53,990 nucleotides of DNA from an uncultured Eubacterium sp. (GTDB lineage Bacteria > Bacillota > Clostridia > Lachnospirales > Lachnospiraceae): assembly GCA_947385875.1 (NCBI GenBank), contig CANDMV010000006.1, positions 1 to 53,990 on the forward strand, written 5' to 3'. This document shows, one piece after another, positions 19,624 through 27,212 of this stretch (positions within the stretch are counted from its first letter, which is position 1; every line of letters starts with the position of its first letter). Under the pieces are notes generated by a model. That model saw only the letters and a program-made list of their open reading frames with translations. It did not search any database and was not told the DNA's origin. A program made the translations under genes and the position numbers.

Positions 19624-19722
19624 GTAAAGATAACATATTATATAATTTTCAAAGCAATTAATTATCTCTATGAATTAAATTTCTTCGAGATAGGCTTTCA
19701 AAGTAATGTCATTGTTAATCTA

Positions 19723-20670
19723 TCAAGAAAGTATTTCTTTTATTTTATCAATTATTGTTTCTGGAATTTCTAATTGAGGAAGAAGCCTGCAGTTAGAAAT
19801 GTATGATGAATGAATCTTTTTGTTGTATTTTTTATATTCCTGAATGATTGTTTTATAATTTCCATTTCCTATCATATATATATCTTTATCAATTTTAGGT
19901 AATGCATGTATAATATTTATATTAGTATATTTACCCATGATACTGCTGAGAAGATATCTTCCATTTGAATGATGTGCATGTGCATTGTAGTAAGCAATAT
20001 CGATAATTTTCGATGATACATTTTGAAAATTATAAAAGTTGACATATTGATAATAATCAATAATAGCTGATTTTGACATTTTACAATTATATAGAAAAGT
20101 ACCTATAATAGGTAATAACAATAATTTTTCTTCAATTTTATTTTTCAATGTTGCTGGTGTTACTAAGTTATCTATTAGAGTAGGATTAATAATTATTATT
20201 TTATTAATCATATTAGGGTTAAAACGTGCGGTCATTAGTATAATAGAACTGGAAAGGTCAGTTGTGCATATATTAGTTTCCATACCAATAATCTCTTTAA
20301 TAAAGTCAGAAATAATTTGCACGAATAAGTAATTTATATAAGTGATATTAGATTTGTCTGATTTTCCGCAACCCGGAAGATCTAATTCGTAAATATGAAA
20401 ATCTTTAGATAGAGCATCGTCAATACGGTACCATTCTTCTTTTGATGAAGAAGGAGTGAGATTGTGTATTAAAAGTAATGGTGGATTAGTTGGATTACCT
20501 TTTTCCACATAGATTATTTTTAAATCTTTCCATGCAAATATATGATCATTTTTTGATGTTGTAATTGGAGTAATACAAGAATCTATATATTTATTTGCAG
20601 CATATAATCCAGATAATAGTAATGTAGAAAAAGAAATAATTTTTTTGATAGGCTTATTCATAAGTTTCAA
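19723..20670 (-). CDS. Alpha/beta-hydrolase fold protein with eroded catalytic residues
   Basis: The 315-residue protein starts with a basic stretch and one hydrophobic segment (residues 10-25, IISFSTLLLSGLYAA), so it is probably membrane-anchored or secreted. The hydrolase fold is visible as PPLLLIHN, IYELDLPGCGKSDKS and a nucleophile-elbow-like TDLSSSIIL. The usual GxSxG glycines are replaced (DLSSS). The expected acid strand reads MIGNGNYK and the terminal His region reads NCRLLPQLEIPE, with no histidine in the usual place. It may therefore be a non-catalytic member. It is transcribed toward rsmG, with GGAGG upstream of its ATG. Its substrate is unknown. Confidence 0.75.
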   Translation of the reverse strand: MKLMNKPIKKIISFSTLLLSGLYAANKYIDSCITPITTSKNDHIFAWKDLKIIYVEKGNPTNPPLLLIHNLTPSSSKEEWYRIDDALSKDFHIYELDLPGCGKSDKSNITYINYLFVQIISDFIKEIIGMETNICTTDLSSSIILMTARFNPNMINKIIIINPTLIDNLVTPATLKNKIEEKLLLLPIIGTFLYNCKMSKSAIIDYYQYVNFYNFQNVSSKIIDIAYYNAHAHHSNGRYLLSSIMGKYTNINIIHALPKIDKDIYMIGNGNYKTIIQEYKKYNKKIHSSYISNCRLLPQLEIPETIIDKIKEILS

Positions 20671-20799
20671 TACCTCCTTGTGTTTTGTGGCTCCTTGGAA
20701 TTTATTTGTATATCTTTATTTTCTATTATACCTTATAAATGGGGTAATATGTTATAAAATTTTATTAAATTATGAGTGAAAAAAATGAATGATAAAAAA

Positions 20800-20815
20800 T
20801 GTTTCACGTGAAACA
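20800..20815. other. parS: parS centromere-like site 1
   Basis: TGTTTCACGTGAAACA is the exact 16-bp parS consensus bound by ParB/Spo0J. The palindrome extends to 20 bp (AATGTTTCACGTGAAACATT). It lies about 2.7 kb upstream of parA and about 9 kb from the DnaA-box clusters. Confidence 0.97.
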
Positions 20816-20859
20816 TTAAAGTATGTGAACTATCATAAAATTGAAAATGGATAAAAGGA

Positions 20860-21130
20860 AAACAGATTTGATTATGATAAAAGGAGTAAACTCTGTAAAT
20901 AGATAAAAGTAAAGTGAATTCTGATTATAATAAAAAGAAAATGGATTCTGATTATGATAAAAAGAGAATGGATTCTGATAATGATAAAGGGATAATGGAC
21001 TCTGATAATGAGAAAGGGATAATAGATTCTGATTATGAGAAAGGGATAATAGATTCTGATTATGAAAGAGGATAATGGATTTTGATTATGATAGTAAAAT
21101 TAGAAAGTGGATAAAAGGTAAATAGATTCT
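20860..21130. repeat. 27-bp tandem repeat array
   Basis: Units of 27 bp built on gattctgattatgataaa recur from about 20914 to 21075, with decayed units on both sides. Every unit in the core keeps the same reading frame, so the stretch from ATG 20941 to TAA 21075 reads five units of the type MDSDYDKKR, MDSDNDKGI and IDSDYEKGI. No ribosome binding site precedes it, so I call it a repeat and not a gene. Confidence 0.75.
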
Positions 21131-21170
21131 GATCGCTTCTGCCAGGGGAAATTTAAAGGAAACTAATGTG

Positions 21171-21196
21171 TGCAATATACGTTCACGTATATTGCA
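21171..21196. repeat. Short perfect hairpin in the parS region
   Basis: The 11-bp arms tgcaatatacg and cgtatattgca flank a ttca loop. No T run follows, so it is not a typical terminator. A hairpin with the same loop lies at 33490. Confidence 0.6.
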
Positions 21197-22237
21197 TTTC
21201 GAATAGAAGAGTACTGCTTTCAGCAAAAGATACGATGTCAGTTTCAATCGTCTATTTTCTGGACATTCGTAATATAAAACATTATCTGAATTGTTACGTG
21301 CTATGCATGGCTTAAGTTAATCACATGATTTGGGGGCTTAAGGTTGTTATATGATAAATTTGTATTAATTAATTGTTATCAAGTTGAATAAATTACATTT
21401 TCATTTATACTAAAAAAAGCAATAAACAAAAAATTTAAAAGATATACATGCATAATTAATAAATAATTTATATTGCCACGGCATCATGATATAGATCTTT
21501 CATAAGAAAGATTTATATTAATTATATATAATATGATAAAAATATTTGCAAAACTATATGTACTAAAAAGCGTATCATTAAGAATAAAAGTTTTGAGTGT
21601 ATGCAGATATCGTGCCCTGTGGGTATTACTAGAACGATCTGAATCACAGCAAAATGTGACTTTTATGAAAAACAACATAAGCTATCGAAGTACTAACAAG
21701 AATGAAAATTTTAAGTGCATATAGATAACTATATGAAATCGTTTTGCAAATGGACTTCCATAATAACCCTGCATATGCATTCTGTATATACCAATAATGA
21801 AAGTGATGAGTATATGAGAATGTTGTTCTGTCTGTGGGTATTTTTGGATTAAATATTTTGGCTTTGGATTATTCAAAAACCTACATGTGCTATGAGTGCA
21901 TTAATTAGAAATGATAGTAGTGGACGTATACAAATCCTTAGATATAATTTGCTTCATAATGAGACGATCAAAGTATATTTTAAGTATTTTGTGCTCTAAT
22001 TACATAAGAATTTTATTTCAATTTTTTAAAGATCTTAGCGTATAAATGAACAATAATATGTGGGCTTTGTGGCTTTACGTCTTGAAAGCTATAATAGTAT
22101 AGCGCATAAAGTTCAAAGCAAAAGTAATAATATTTGAAATAGTGGCTTTCATGACAACAAAAAGGCACAATGTTAATAAATAAATGAGCGGATATTATTG
22201 TCTTGAAATATTAAAAGTGGATAGAAATGAAAAGCAA

Positions 22238-22253
22238 TGTTTCACGTGAAACA
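22238..22253. other. parS: parS centromere-like site 2
   Basis: A second perfect TGTTTCACGTGAAACA, again inside the 20-bp palindrome AATGTTTCACGTGAAACATT, 1,438 bp from the first site and about 1.2 kb upstream of parA. Confidence 0.97.
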
Positions 22254-22836
22254 TTATTATTAATTATAATAGTAAAGTAAAATCTACTGTACTATCTAAG
22301 TACCACAAAGAATAATTAAAACGTTTTGAATGAGATTTTCATAATAACTGTTGAACCTAAAATGTACTCATTTATACGTGTGCATATATCATAATGGAAA
22401 TACATATACATATGTGATGGTCGAATATGCAGAATTGAAACAAAAAATAACAATAAAATAACATAATAATATCAGATGTAGATAAAAACCAAATAATCAA
22501 TAGATTGGAAAGTGATTTTTTATGTGATAATCTTCAATTTGTGCATATAAGATTCTTATGATGATTTTATTTTGAAGTAGTAAAGTTTATAAATAAGTAT
22601 GCTCATAACGCTAAAATTTAGTGAAGAGAAAATGAAATGAACCCATAAGTTGACAAATAGTATATAATTATAGAGAAGCTCGTAAACTGTGCAAAAAGTA
22701 AGGACATCAAACGGGGAGCCTATGCATATAGAGTAAATTATCCAGGATTTTAACTATAAATTGCATGGATGTGAATAAATGTCATTTCATAAGCTTAACA
22801 TATAATCATTTTATATATCTGTCAGAAAGAATTTAG

Positions 22837-22990
22837 GTTACTTTTTAGATCCAGACCAGACACCCTCTATGGTTTGGACCGGAGAATGATTGCCACGCAT
22901 CCGGTCCTTAGCCAAAGGAATAAATTCAAAGGACAAGATGCCATTACTTTTTACAGAACAGCTGCTTTTGAACTGGAGTATGAAAAGAAA
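22837..22990. repeat. Palindromic repeat family 2, diverged copy
   Basis: Starts gttactttttagatccagac and runs through ggaccgg...ccggtcc, ccttagccaaagg and ttactttttacag to a degenerate right end ggagtatgaaaag. The block order matches the copy at 23157. Between the two copies (23080-23130) lies another small stem, aatccggc...gccggatt, with related sequence. Confidence 0.65.
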
Positions 22991-23156
22991 AAAATTAGTA
23001 TTATTTATGTAATAGTTCAGCCCAGTATTTTGCATTAACTGCAAAGTACATAAGAAAGAAAATGTAGATTGTGCTAAGAGGGAATCCGGCTTTTCGCCAA
23101 AGGAGAACTCTCAATGAGCCGGATTCCTCCACAGTGAAGCTGAAGGCTGAACTGTG

Positions 23157-23314
23157 GTTAATTTTCACACCCTGACCAGACACCTGCTGTCTGATCAGGC
23201 CAAAGAATGCAGCCTGCCATGCATCCAGCCCTTAGCCAAAGGCGAACTTCCAATGGGCCGGATGCCGTTACTTTTTACAGCACAGCCTCTTATGGCTGGG
23301 GTGTGAAAAGTAAC
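23157..23314. repeat. Palindromic repeat family 2, best copy (MITE-like)
   Basis: The 158-bp element is bounded by gttaattttcacaccc (23157-23172) and gggtgtgaaaagtaac (23299-23314), inverted repeats with one mismatch. Internal blocks are ccagacacctgctgtctg, ccttagccaaaggcgaac and ggccggatgccgttac. It has no ORF. A partial copy in the opposite orientation lies at 26906. Confidence 0.75.
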
Positions 23315-23460
23315 GAACGGTAACTTATTTATTGTAATATTTTTTTAAAAATATAGAAAATATAACCAGAAGGTGCTATAATATAATCCATCGGAAATTA
23401 ATATTAAATTTTACACATATTTATTATAATCGAACAACTTCGATTTGGAAAGGATAAGAA

Positions 23461-24228
23461 ATGGGGAGAATTGTTGCGATTGCTAATCAAAAAGGAGGAG
23501 TAGGTAAGACAACTACTACGATTAATTTATCAGCTTGTCTTTCAGAAGCGGGACAAAAAGTGCTTACTATAGATCTAGATCCTCAAGGAAATACAACAAG
23601 TGGCATTGGCTTAGAAAAAACAGATTTAGAAGATACTGTTTATGAATTGTTAGTAGATGAGTGTACTATTAAATCATGTATATATAAAACTCAGATTGAT
23701 GGTTTGGATATTATTCCTTCGAATGTAAATTTGTCTGGAGCTGAAATTGAATTATTAGGAATCAATGATAGAGAGTATCTGTTAAAAAATGCTATCGATT
23801 ATATTAGGGATGATTATGATTTCATAATTATAGACTGCCCGCCAGCTTTAAATATGCTGACATTGAATGCTATGACTACAGCAAATTCAATACTTGTTCC
23901 TATACAATGTGAATATTATGCATTAGAAGGACTGAGTCAGCTGATTCATACGATTGATCTTGTTCAGCAAAGATTAAATCCTAAAATGATAATTGAAGGT
24001 GTTGTATTTACCATGTATGACGCAAGGACAAATTTATCCATGCAGGTGGTTGAAAACGTTAAAGAGAATCTGAATACCACAATATATAAAACGATTATTC
24101 CTAGAAATGTAAAATTGGCAGAAGCACCAAGCCATGGACTTCCTATTAATCTGTATGATAAGAAATCTGCTGGTGCTGAGAGTTACCGTTTATTGGCAAA
24201 AGAGGTCATGAACAGAAAGGATTTGTAG
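23461..24228 (+). CDS. parA: Chromosome partitioning ATPase ParA (Soj)
   Basis: ParA (255 residues) is a Walker-type ATPase that works with ParB-parS in chromosome segregation and, in Bacillus, regulates DnaA. It starts MGRIVAIANQKGGVGKTTTTINL with the deviant Walker A, followed by DLDPQGNTTSG (switch I) and FIIIDCPPALNMLTLNAM (switch II/Walker B). The start follows GGAAAGGATAAG. parB begins 2 nt after its stop, indicating one transcript. Confidence 0.97.
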   Translation: MGRIVAIANQKGGVGKTTTTINLSACLSEAGQKVLTIDLDPQGNTTSGIGLEKTDLEDTVYELLVDECTIKSCIYKTQIDGLDIIPSNVNLSGAEIELLGINDREYLLKNAIDYIRDDYDFIIIDCPPALNMLTLNAMTTANSILVPIQCEYYALEGLSQLIHTIDLVQQRLNPKMIIEGVVFTMYDARTNLSMQVVENVKENLNTTIYKTIIPRNVKLAEAPSHGLPINLYDKKSAGAESYRLLAKEVMNRKDL

Positions 24229-24229
24229 A

Positions 24230-25141
24230 ATGTCGGTAAAAAAAAGTGGATTAGGAAAAGGGTTGGGAAAAGGATTGGATTCTTTAATACCTGATAAGGT
24301 AGGTAATACAGAAGTCAGTGAAGAGATAAAAAAAGATGAAGTAATGGTGAATATTAATAAAGTTGAACCAAACAGAAATCAACCAAGAAAAAACTTTGAC
24401 GAAGATGCACTTTTAGAATTGGCAGAATCCATTAAACAATTTGGAATTTTACAGCCGCTTTTAGTACAGGATAAGGATACATATTATGAGATAGTTGCCG
24501 GAGAAAGAAGATGGCGTGCAGCGAAATTAGCAGGAATAAAAGAAATCCCAATTATTATTAAGAATCTTACTCCTCAGGAAATAGTAGAAATTTCACTAAT
24601 TGAAAATATACAGAGAGAAGATTTGAATCCGATTGAAGAAGCCATTGCTTTTAAACGATTGCTTACAGAATTTAATTTAAAACAAGATGAAGTAGCAGAA
24701 CGTGTATCTAAGTCTCGGACAACAGTAACAAATTCTATGCGTTTACTGAAATTAGATGGTAAAGTGCAGCAGATGGTCATTGATGAAATGCTGACAACTG
24801 GACATGCAAGAGCTCTTTTATCAATTGAAGACCATGATTTGCAGTATACTGTTGCACAAAAAGTATTTGACGAAAAGCTTTCTGTACGTGAGACAGAAAA
24901 ACTAGTAAAAAAAATAATGAAAGGTAATCAAACTGGAACGAAGAATACAGAGATAAATGATGAAGAGAGAAATCGTTTGAGTGTTCTATATCATGATCTG
25001 GAAGAGAAAATGAAGGAAACATTGGGAACAAAAGTGATTATAAATTATAAAGATAAAAATAAAGGAAAAATAGAAATAGAATACTATGACTCTGAACAGT
25101 TTGAACATTTATACGATATGCTGCAGACTTTAAAAAAATGA
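24230..25141 (+). CDS. parB: Chromosome partitioning protein ParB (Spo0J)
   Basis: ParB (303 residues) is a CTP-dependent clamp that loads at parS and spreads. The N-terminal CTPase domain shows PNRNQPRKNFDEDALLELAESIKQFG and the arginine patch AGERRWRAAK. The central helix-turn-helix includes QDEVAERVSKSRTTVTNSMRLLKL and TGHARALLSI, and a C-terminal dimerisation part follows. The start (KKSGLGKGLGKGLDSLIPD) is typical of ParB. Two parS sites lie upstream of parA. Confidence 0.97.
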   Translation: MSVKKSGLGKGLGKGLDSLIPDKVGNTEVSEEIKKDEVMVNINKVEPNRNQPRKNFDEDALLELAESIKQFGILQPLLVQDKDTYYEIVAGERRWRAAKLAGIKEIPIIIKNLTPQEIVEISLIENIQREDLNPIEEAIAFKRLLTEFNLKQDEVAERVSKSRTTVTNSMRLLKLDGKVQQMVIDEMLTTGHARALLSIEDHDLQYTVAQKVFDEKLSVRETEKLVKKIMKGNQTGTKNTEINDEERNRLSVLYHDLEEKMKETLGTKVIINYKDKNKGKIEIEYYDSEQFEHLYDMLQTLKK

Positions 25142-25242
25142 TCTAAATACAAATTCAGGAGATAATTAGATACAAAATTGATCTATTGATTCATATGCCT
25201 AGAATCTATAGAAATAAAAATAAACGAAAATGGAGGAAGAAA

Positions 25243-25740
25243 ATGAGCATATGTGAATACCTCGGCATAGATTTAGAATATGTTGTCTGGGGATTAGCGG
25301 GAGTTGTTGTTCTATTATTGTTACTATTAATTATCAATATGTGTATGACAGGAGGACTCAAGAAAAAATATAAGAAATTTATGGGAGATACTGACGCAAA
25401 ATCTTTGGAAGAAAAGATTATAGAACGTCTAGATCAGATTGATGGATTAGTTGAATCAAATTACAATAATAAGTCTAAGATTGAAAATCTGGAAAGTAAA
25501 ATGAATATTACATTCCAAAAGATTGGTTTAGTAAAATATGATGCTTTTAATGAGATGGGCGGAAAACTGAGTTTTTCTTTGGCGCTGTTGAATGAAAAGG
25601 ATGATGGATTTATTATTAATGCAATGCATAGCAGAGAAGGCTGTTATACATATATTAAAGAAATAATAGCAGGTAAATCAATTATCGTATTAGCTTCTGA
25701 AGAAAAAGAAGCTTTAGATATGGCTTTAAATTATAAATAG
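25243..25740 (+). CDS. DUF4446 family membrane protein
   Basis: This 165-residue protein has one transmembrane segment (residues 12-33, VVWGLAGVVVLLLLLLIINMC), a short coiled-coil region (EKIIERLDQIDGLVESN, KIENLESKM) and a conserved compact domain (FQKIGLVKYDAFNEMGGKLSFSLALLNEKDDGF, SREGCYTYIKEI). This is the DUF4446 family, commonly found after parB in Clostridia; its function is unknown. I take the ATG at 25243, preceded by GGAGGAAG; 19 codons upstream are open but look non-coding. Confidence 0.85.
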   Translation: MSICEYLGIDLEYVVWGLAGVVVLLLLLLIINMCMTGGLKKKYKKFMGDTDAKSLEEKIIERLDQIDGLVESNYNNKSKIENLESKMNITFQKIGLVKYDAFNEMGGKLSFSLALLNEKDDGFIINAMHSREGCYTYIKEIIAGKSIIVLASEEKEALDMALNYK

Positions 25741-25810
25741 AAAGTATTGCAAAAGTTACGGAGATATTATATAATAAGTAAGATCTAGCGAAGAAGGAGG
25801 AATTGGCAAG

Positions 25811-26692
25811 ATGCATCGCTTTTTGCGCGCGATTGGATTTAGCGAATTCAAGGACAAAAAGCAACTAGACAAAATAATTAAAGATATTATAAAGCATCCA
25901 GACGTGGAAAAGCTTGCGCTTGATTCTGACGGAAATGAGTTTTCTGAGATCACATATATGTATAGTGAGTATTTTGGTATTACCGTCTGTGGATTATATG
26001 ATGAAGATAATAATTTTTCAATAGATCATTATTATCCAGTATTTATTGGACAAGAAGCTTCTACTGATGAACAGGTTGAGATTGAGCGACATGTCGGAGA
26101 TGAGTCATATGCAGGTGTATGCGATGAGATGCGTTTAGGAGTTACTTTGATTTTTTATCTTCAAAATGTTGTTGATTACTTGAATCGGAAGAAAATATGT
26201 GGAACTTCTTGCCAGAATGTAACGACTACCTTGTCTGCACTTTCGCTAGGTGGCAAAATCATTTTTCCTATTGGCAAGAATGAAGAACAGATACGTAATA
26301 CTGAGAAAAATAGACGCAATCATAATTATTTAATGGCTGCCGCCAGAGATGGTGATGAAGAGGCAATCGAAAGTCTTACGTTAGAAGATATTGATTTGTA
26401 TTCTATGATATCGAAACGTGTAGAAAATGAAGATGTATTTTCGATTGTAGAAAGTTATTTTATGCCATATGGCATTGAAAGTGATCAGTATTCCATTATG
26501 GGACAAATTTTAGATTTAAAAACTATATCGAACAATGTATCAAAAGAAAATATTTTTATAATGAGGGTTAACTCAAATGACTTAGTGTTCGATATATGTA
26601 TTAATGAAAAAGATTTATTTGGTGTTCCAGAGGTTGGCCGAAGGTTTAAAGGAAATATCTGGATGCAGGGAAAAATAAATTTTTTAGAATAG
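25811..26692 (+). CDS. DUF3881 family protein
   Basis: This 293-residue soluble protein begins MHRFLRAIGFSEFKDKKQL and ends GRRFKGNIWMQGKINFLE. The overall sequence matches the DUF3881 family of Lachnospiraceae and relatives; no function is known. I see no catalytic motif. The middle has DEMRLGVTLIFYLQNVVDYLN and a low-hydrophobicity linker. GAAGGAGG precedes the ATG. It probably shares the parA-parB transcript (70 nt after the DUF4446 gene). Confidence 0.78.
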   Translation: MHRFLRAIGFSEFKDKKQLDKIIKDIIKHPDVEKLALDSDGNEFSEITYMYSEYFGITVCGLYDEDNNFSIDHYYPVFIGQEASTDEQVEIERHVGDESYAGVCDEMRLGVTLIFYLQNVVDYLNRKKICGTSCQNVTTTLSALSLGGKIIFPIGKNEEQIRNTEKNRRNHNYLMAAARDGDEEAIESLTLEDIDLYSMISKRVENEDVFSIVESYFMPYGIESDQYSIMGQILDLKTISNNVSKENIFIMRVNSNDLVFDICINEKDLFGVPEVGRRFKGNIWMQGKINFLE

Positions 26693-26761
26693 TGTTAAAT
26701 ATTTGTCTAATAGGACAAGAGAAAAAGGTTATAAGTAAATATAAATATAGATTTTGTAATT

Positions 26762-26838
26762 GTCGCTATAGCTCAGCTGGATAGAGCGACCGCCTCCTAA
26801 GCGGTAGGTCGGAGGTTCAAATCCTCTTAGCGACGCCA
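26762..26838 (+). tRNA. tRNA-Arg(CCT)
   Basis: A 77-nt cloverleaf with acceptor arms GTCGCTA/TAGCGAC, D arm GCTCAGCTGGATAGAGC, anticodon stem ACCGC/GCGGT with loop CTCCTAA (anticodon CCT), T arm GGAGGTTCAAATCCTC and encoded CCA. It reads AGG. Confidence 0.97.
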
Positions 26839-26845
26839 GAAATTC

Positions 26846-26886
26846 CGCCGAAAGCATTGATTTTTCAAGGTTTTCGGCGTTTTTAT
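26846..26886 (+). terminator. Terminator after tRNA-Arg
   Basis: A stem of cgccgaaa with ttttcggcg is followed by a T-rich run, directly downstream of the tRNA. Confidence 0.8.
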
Positions 26887-26905
26887 TTCCAAAAGGAATT
26901 TGAAC

Positions 26906-26990
26906 GTTACGTTTCACACCCTAGCCAAAAGAGGCTGTGCTGTAAAAAGTAACAGCATCCGGCCCGTTGGAAGTTTGCCTTTAGCAAGGT
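26906..26990. repeat. Palindromic repeat family 2, partial copy
   Basis: gttacgtttcacaccctagc, then gaggctgtgctgtaaaaagtaac and gcatccggcccgttggaag. This is the inverse of the right half of the element at 23157. The remaining DNA up to 27212 shows no feature. Confidence 0.65.
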
Positions 26991-27212
26991 TGATAGGACT
27001 TTCAAGGTAAAAAAGATTGAAAACACTTAAAAATTATGCTAACATAATACTAATCGGATGATGATAATTGATATATTCTGAATCATATTTTTAGTCAGCA
27101 TATAAAAGATTCAATTAGGAATATAAACTATTGTCATTTCATTAGATTTCTGAATATTATGAAGAAATCTAAGATCTATTAAATTAGATATAAAATGAGA
27201 GGAGTAACACAA

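Larger units (their letters stand above)
20671..23460. other. Non-coding parS region
   Basis: About 2.8 kb between the hydrolase gene and parA contains no convincing gene. The open frames here are short, AT-rich and lack ribosome binding sites. It holds two perfect parS sites, a 27-bp tandem array, a 26-nt hairpin and two copies of repeat family 2, all listed separately. Around 21600 a fragment (tatcgtgccctgtgggta) resembles part of repeat family 1. The rest (about 21200-22230 and 22260-22830) shows nothing recognisable. Confidence 0.75.

Noticed and set aside
20860..21130. CRISPR array
   Set aside because: The units are contiguous 27-bp tandem repeats with no unique spacers, and no cas genes are present. 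The arrays at 36202 and 41765 fail for the same reason.
21484..21876. Three frames of 62-64 codons in the parS region
   Set aside because: AT-rich, biased composition, overlapping on both strands, no ribosome binding site and no recognisable protein.
22650..22668. Promoter TTGACA/TATAAT
   Set aside because: Both boxes are present but only 7 nt apart, which sigma-A cannot use, and no gene follows.
22838..23183. Two minus-strand frames of 60-68 codons
   Set aside because: They lie in repeat family 2 elements and are explained by those repeats.
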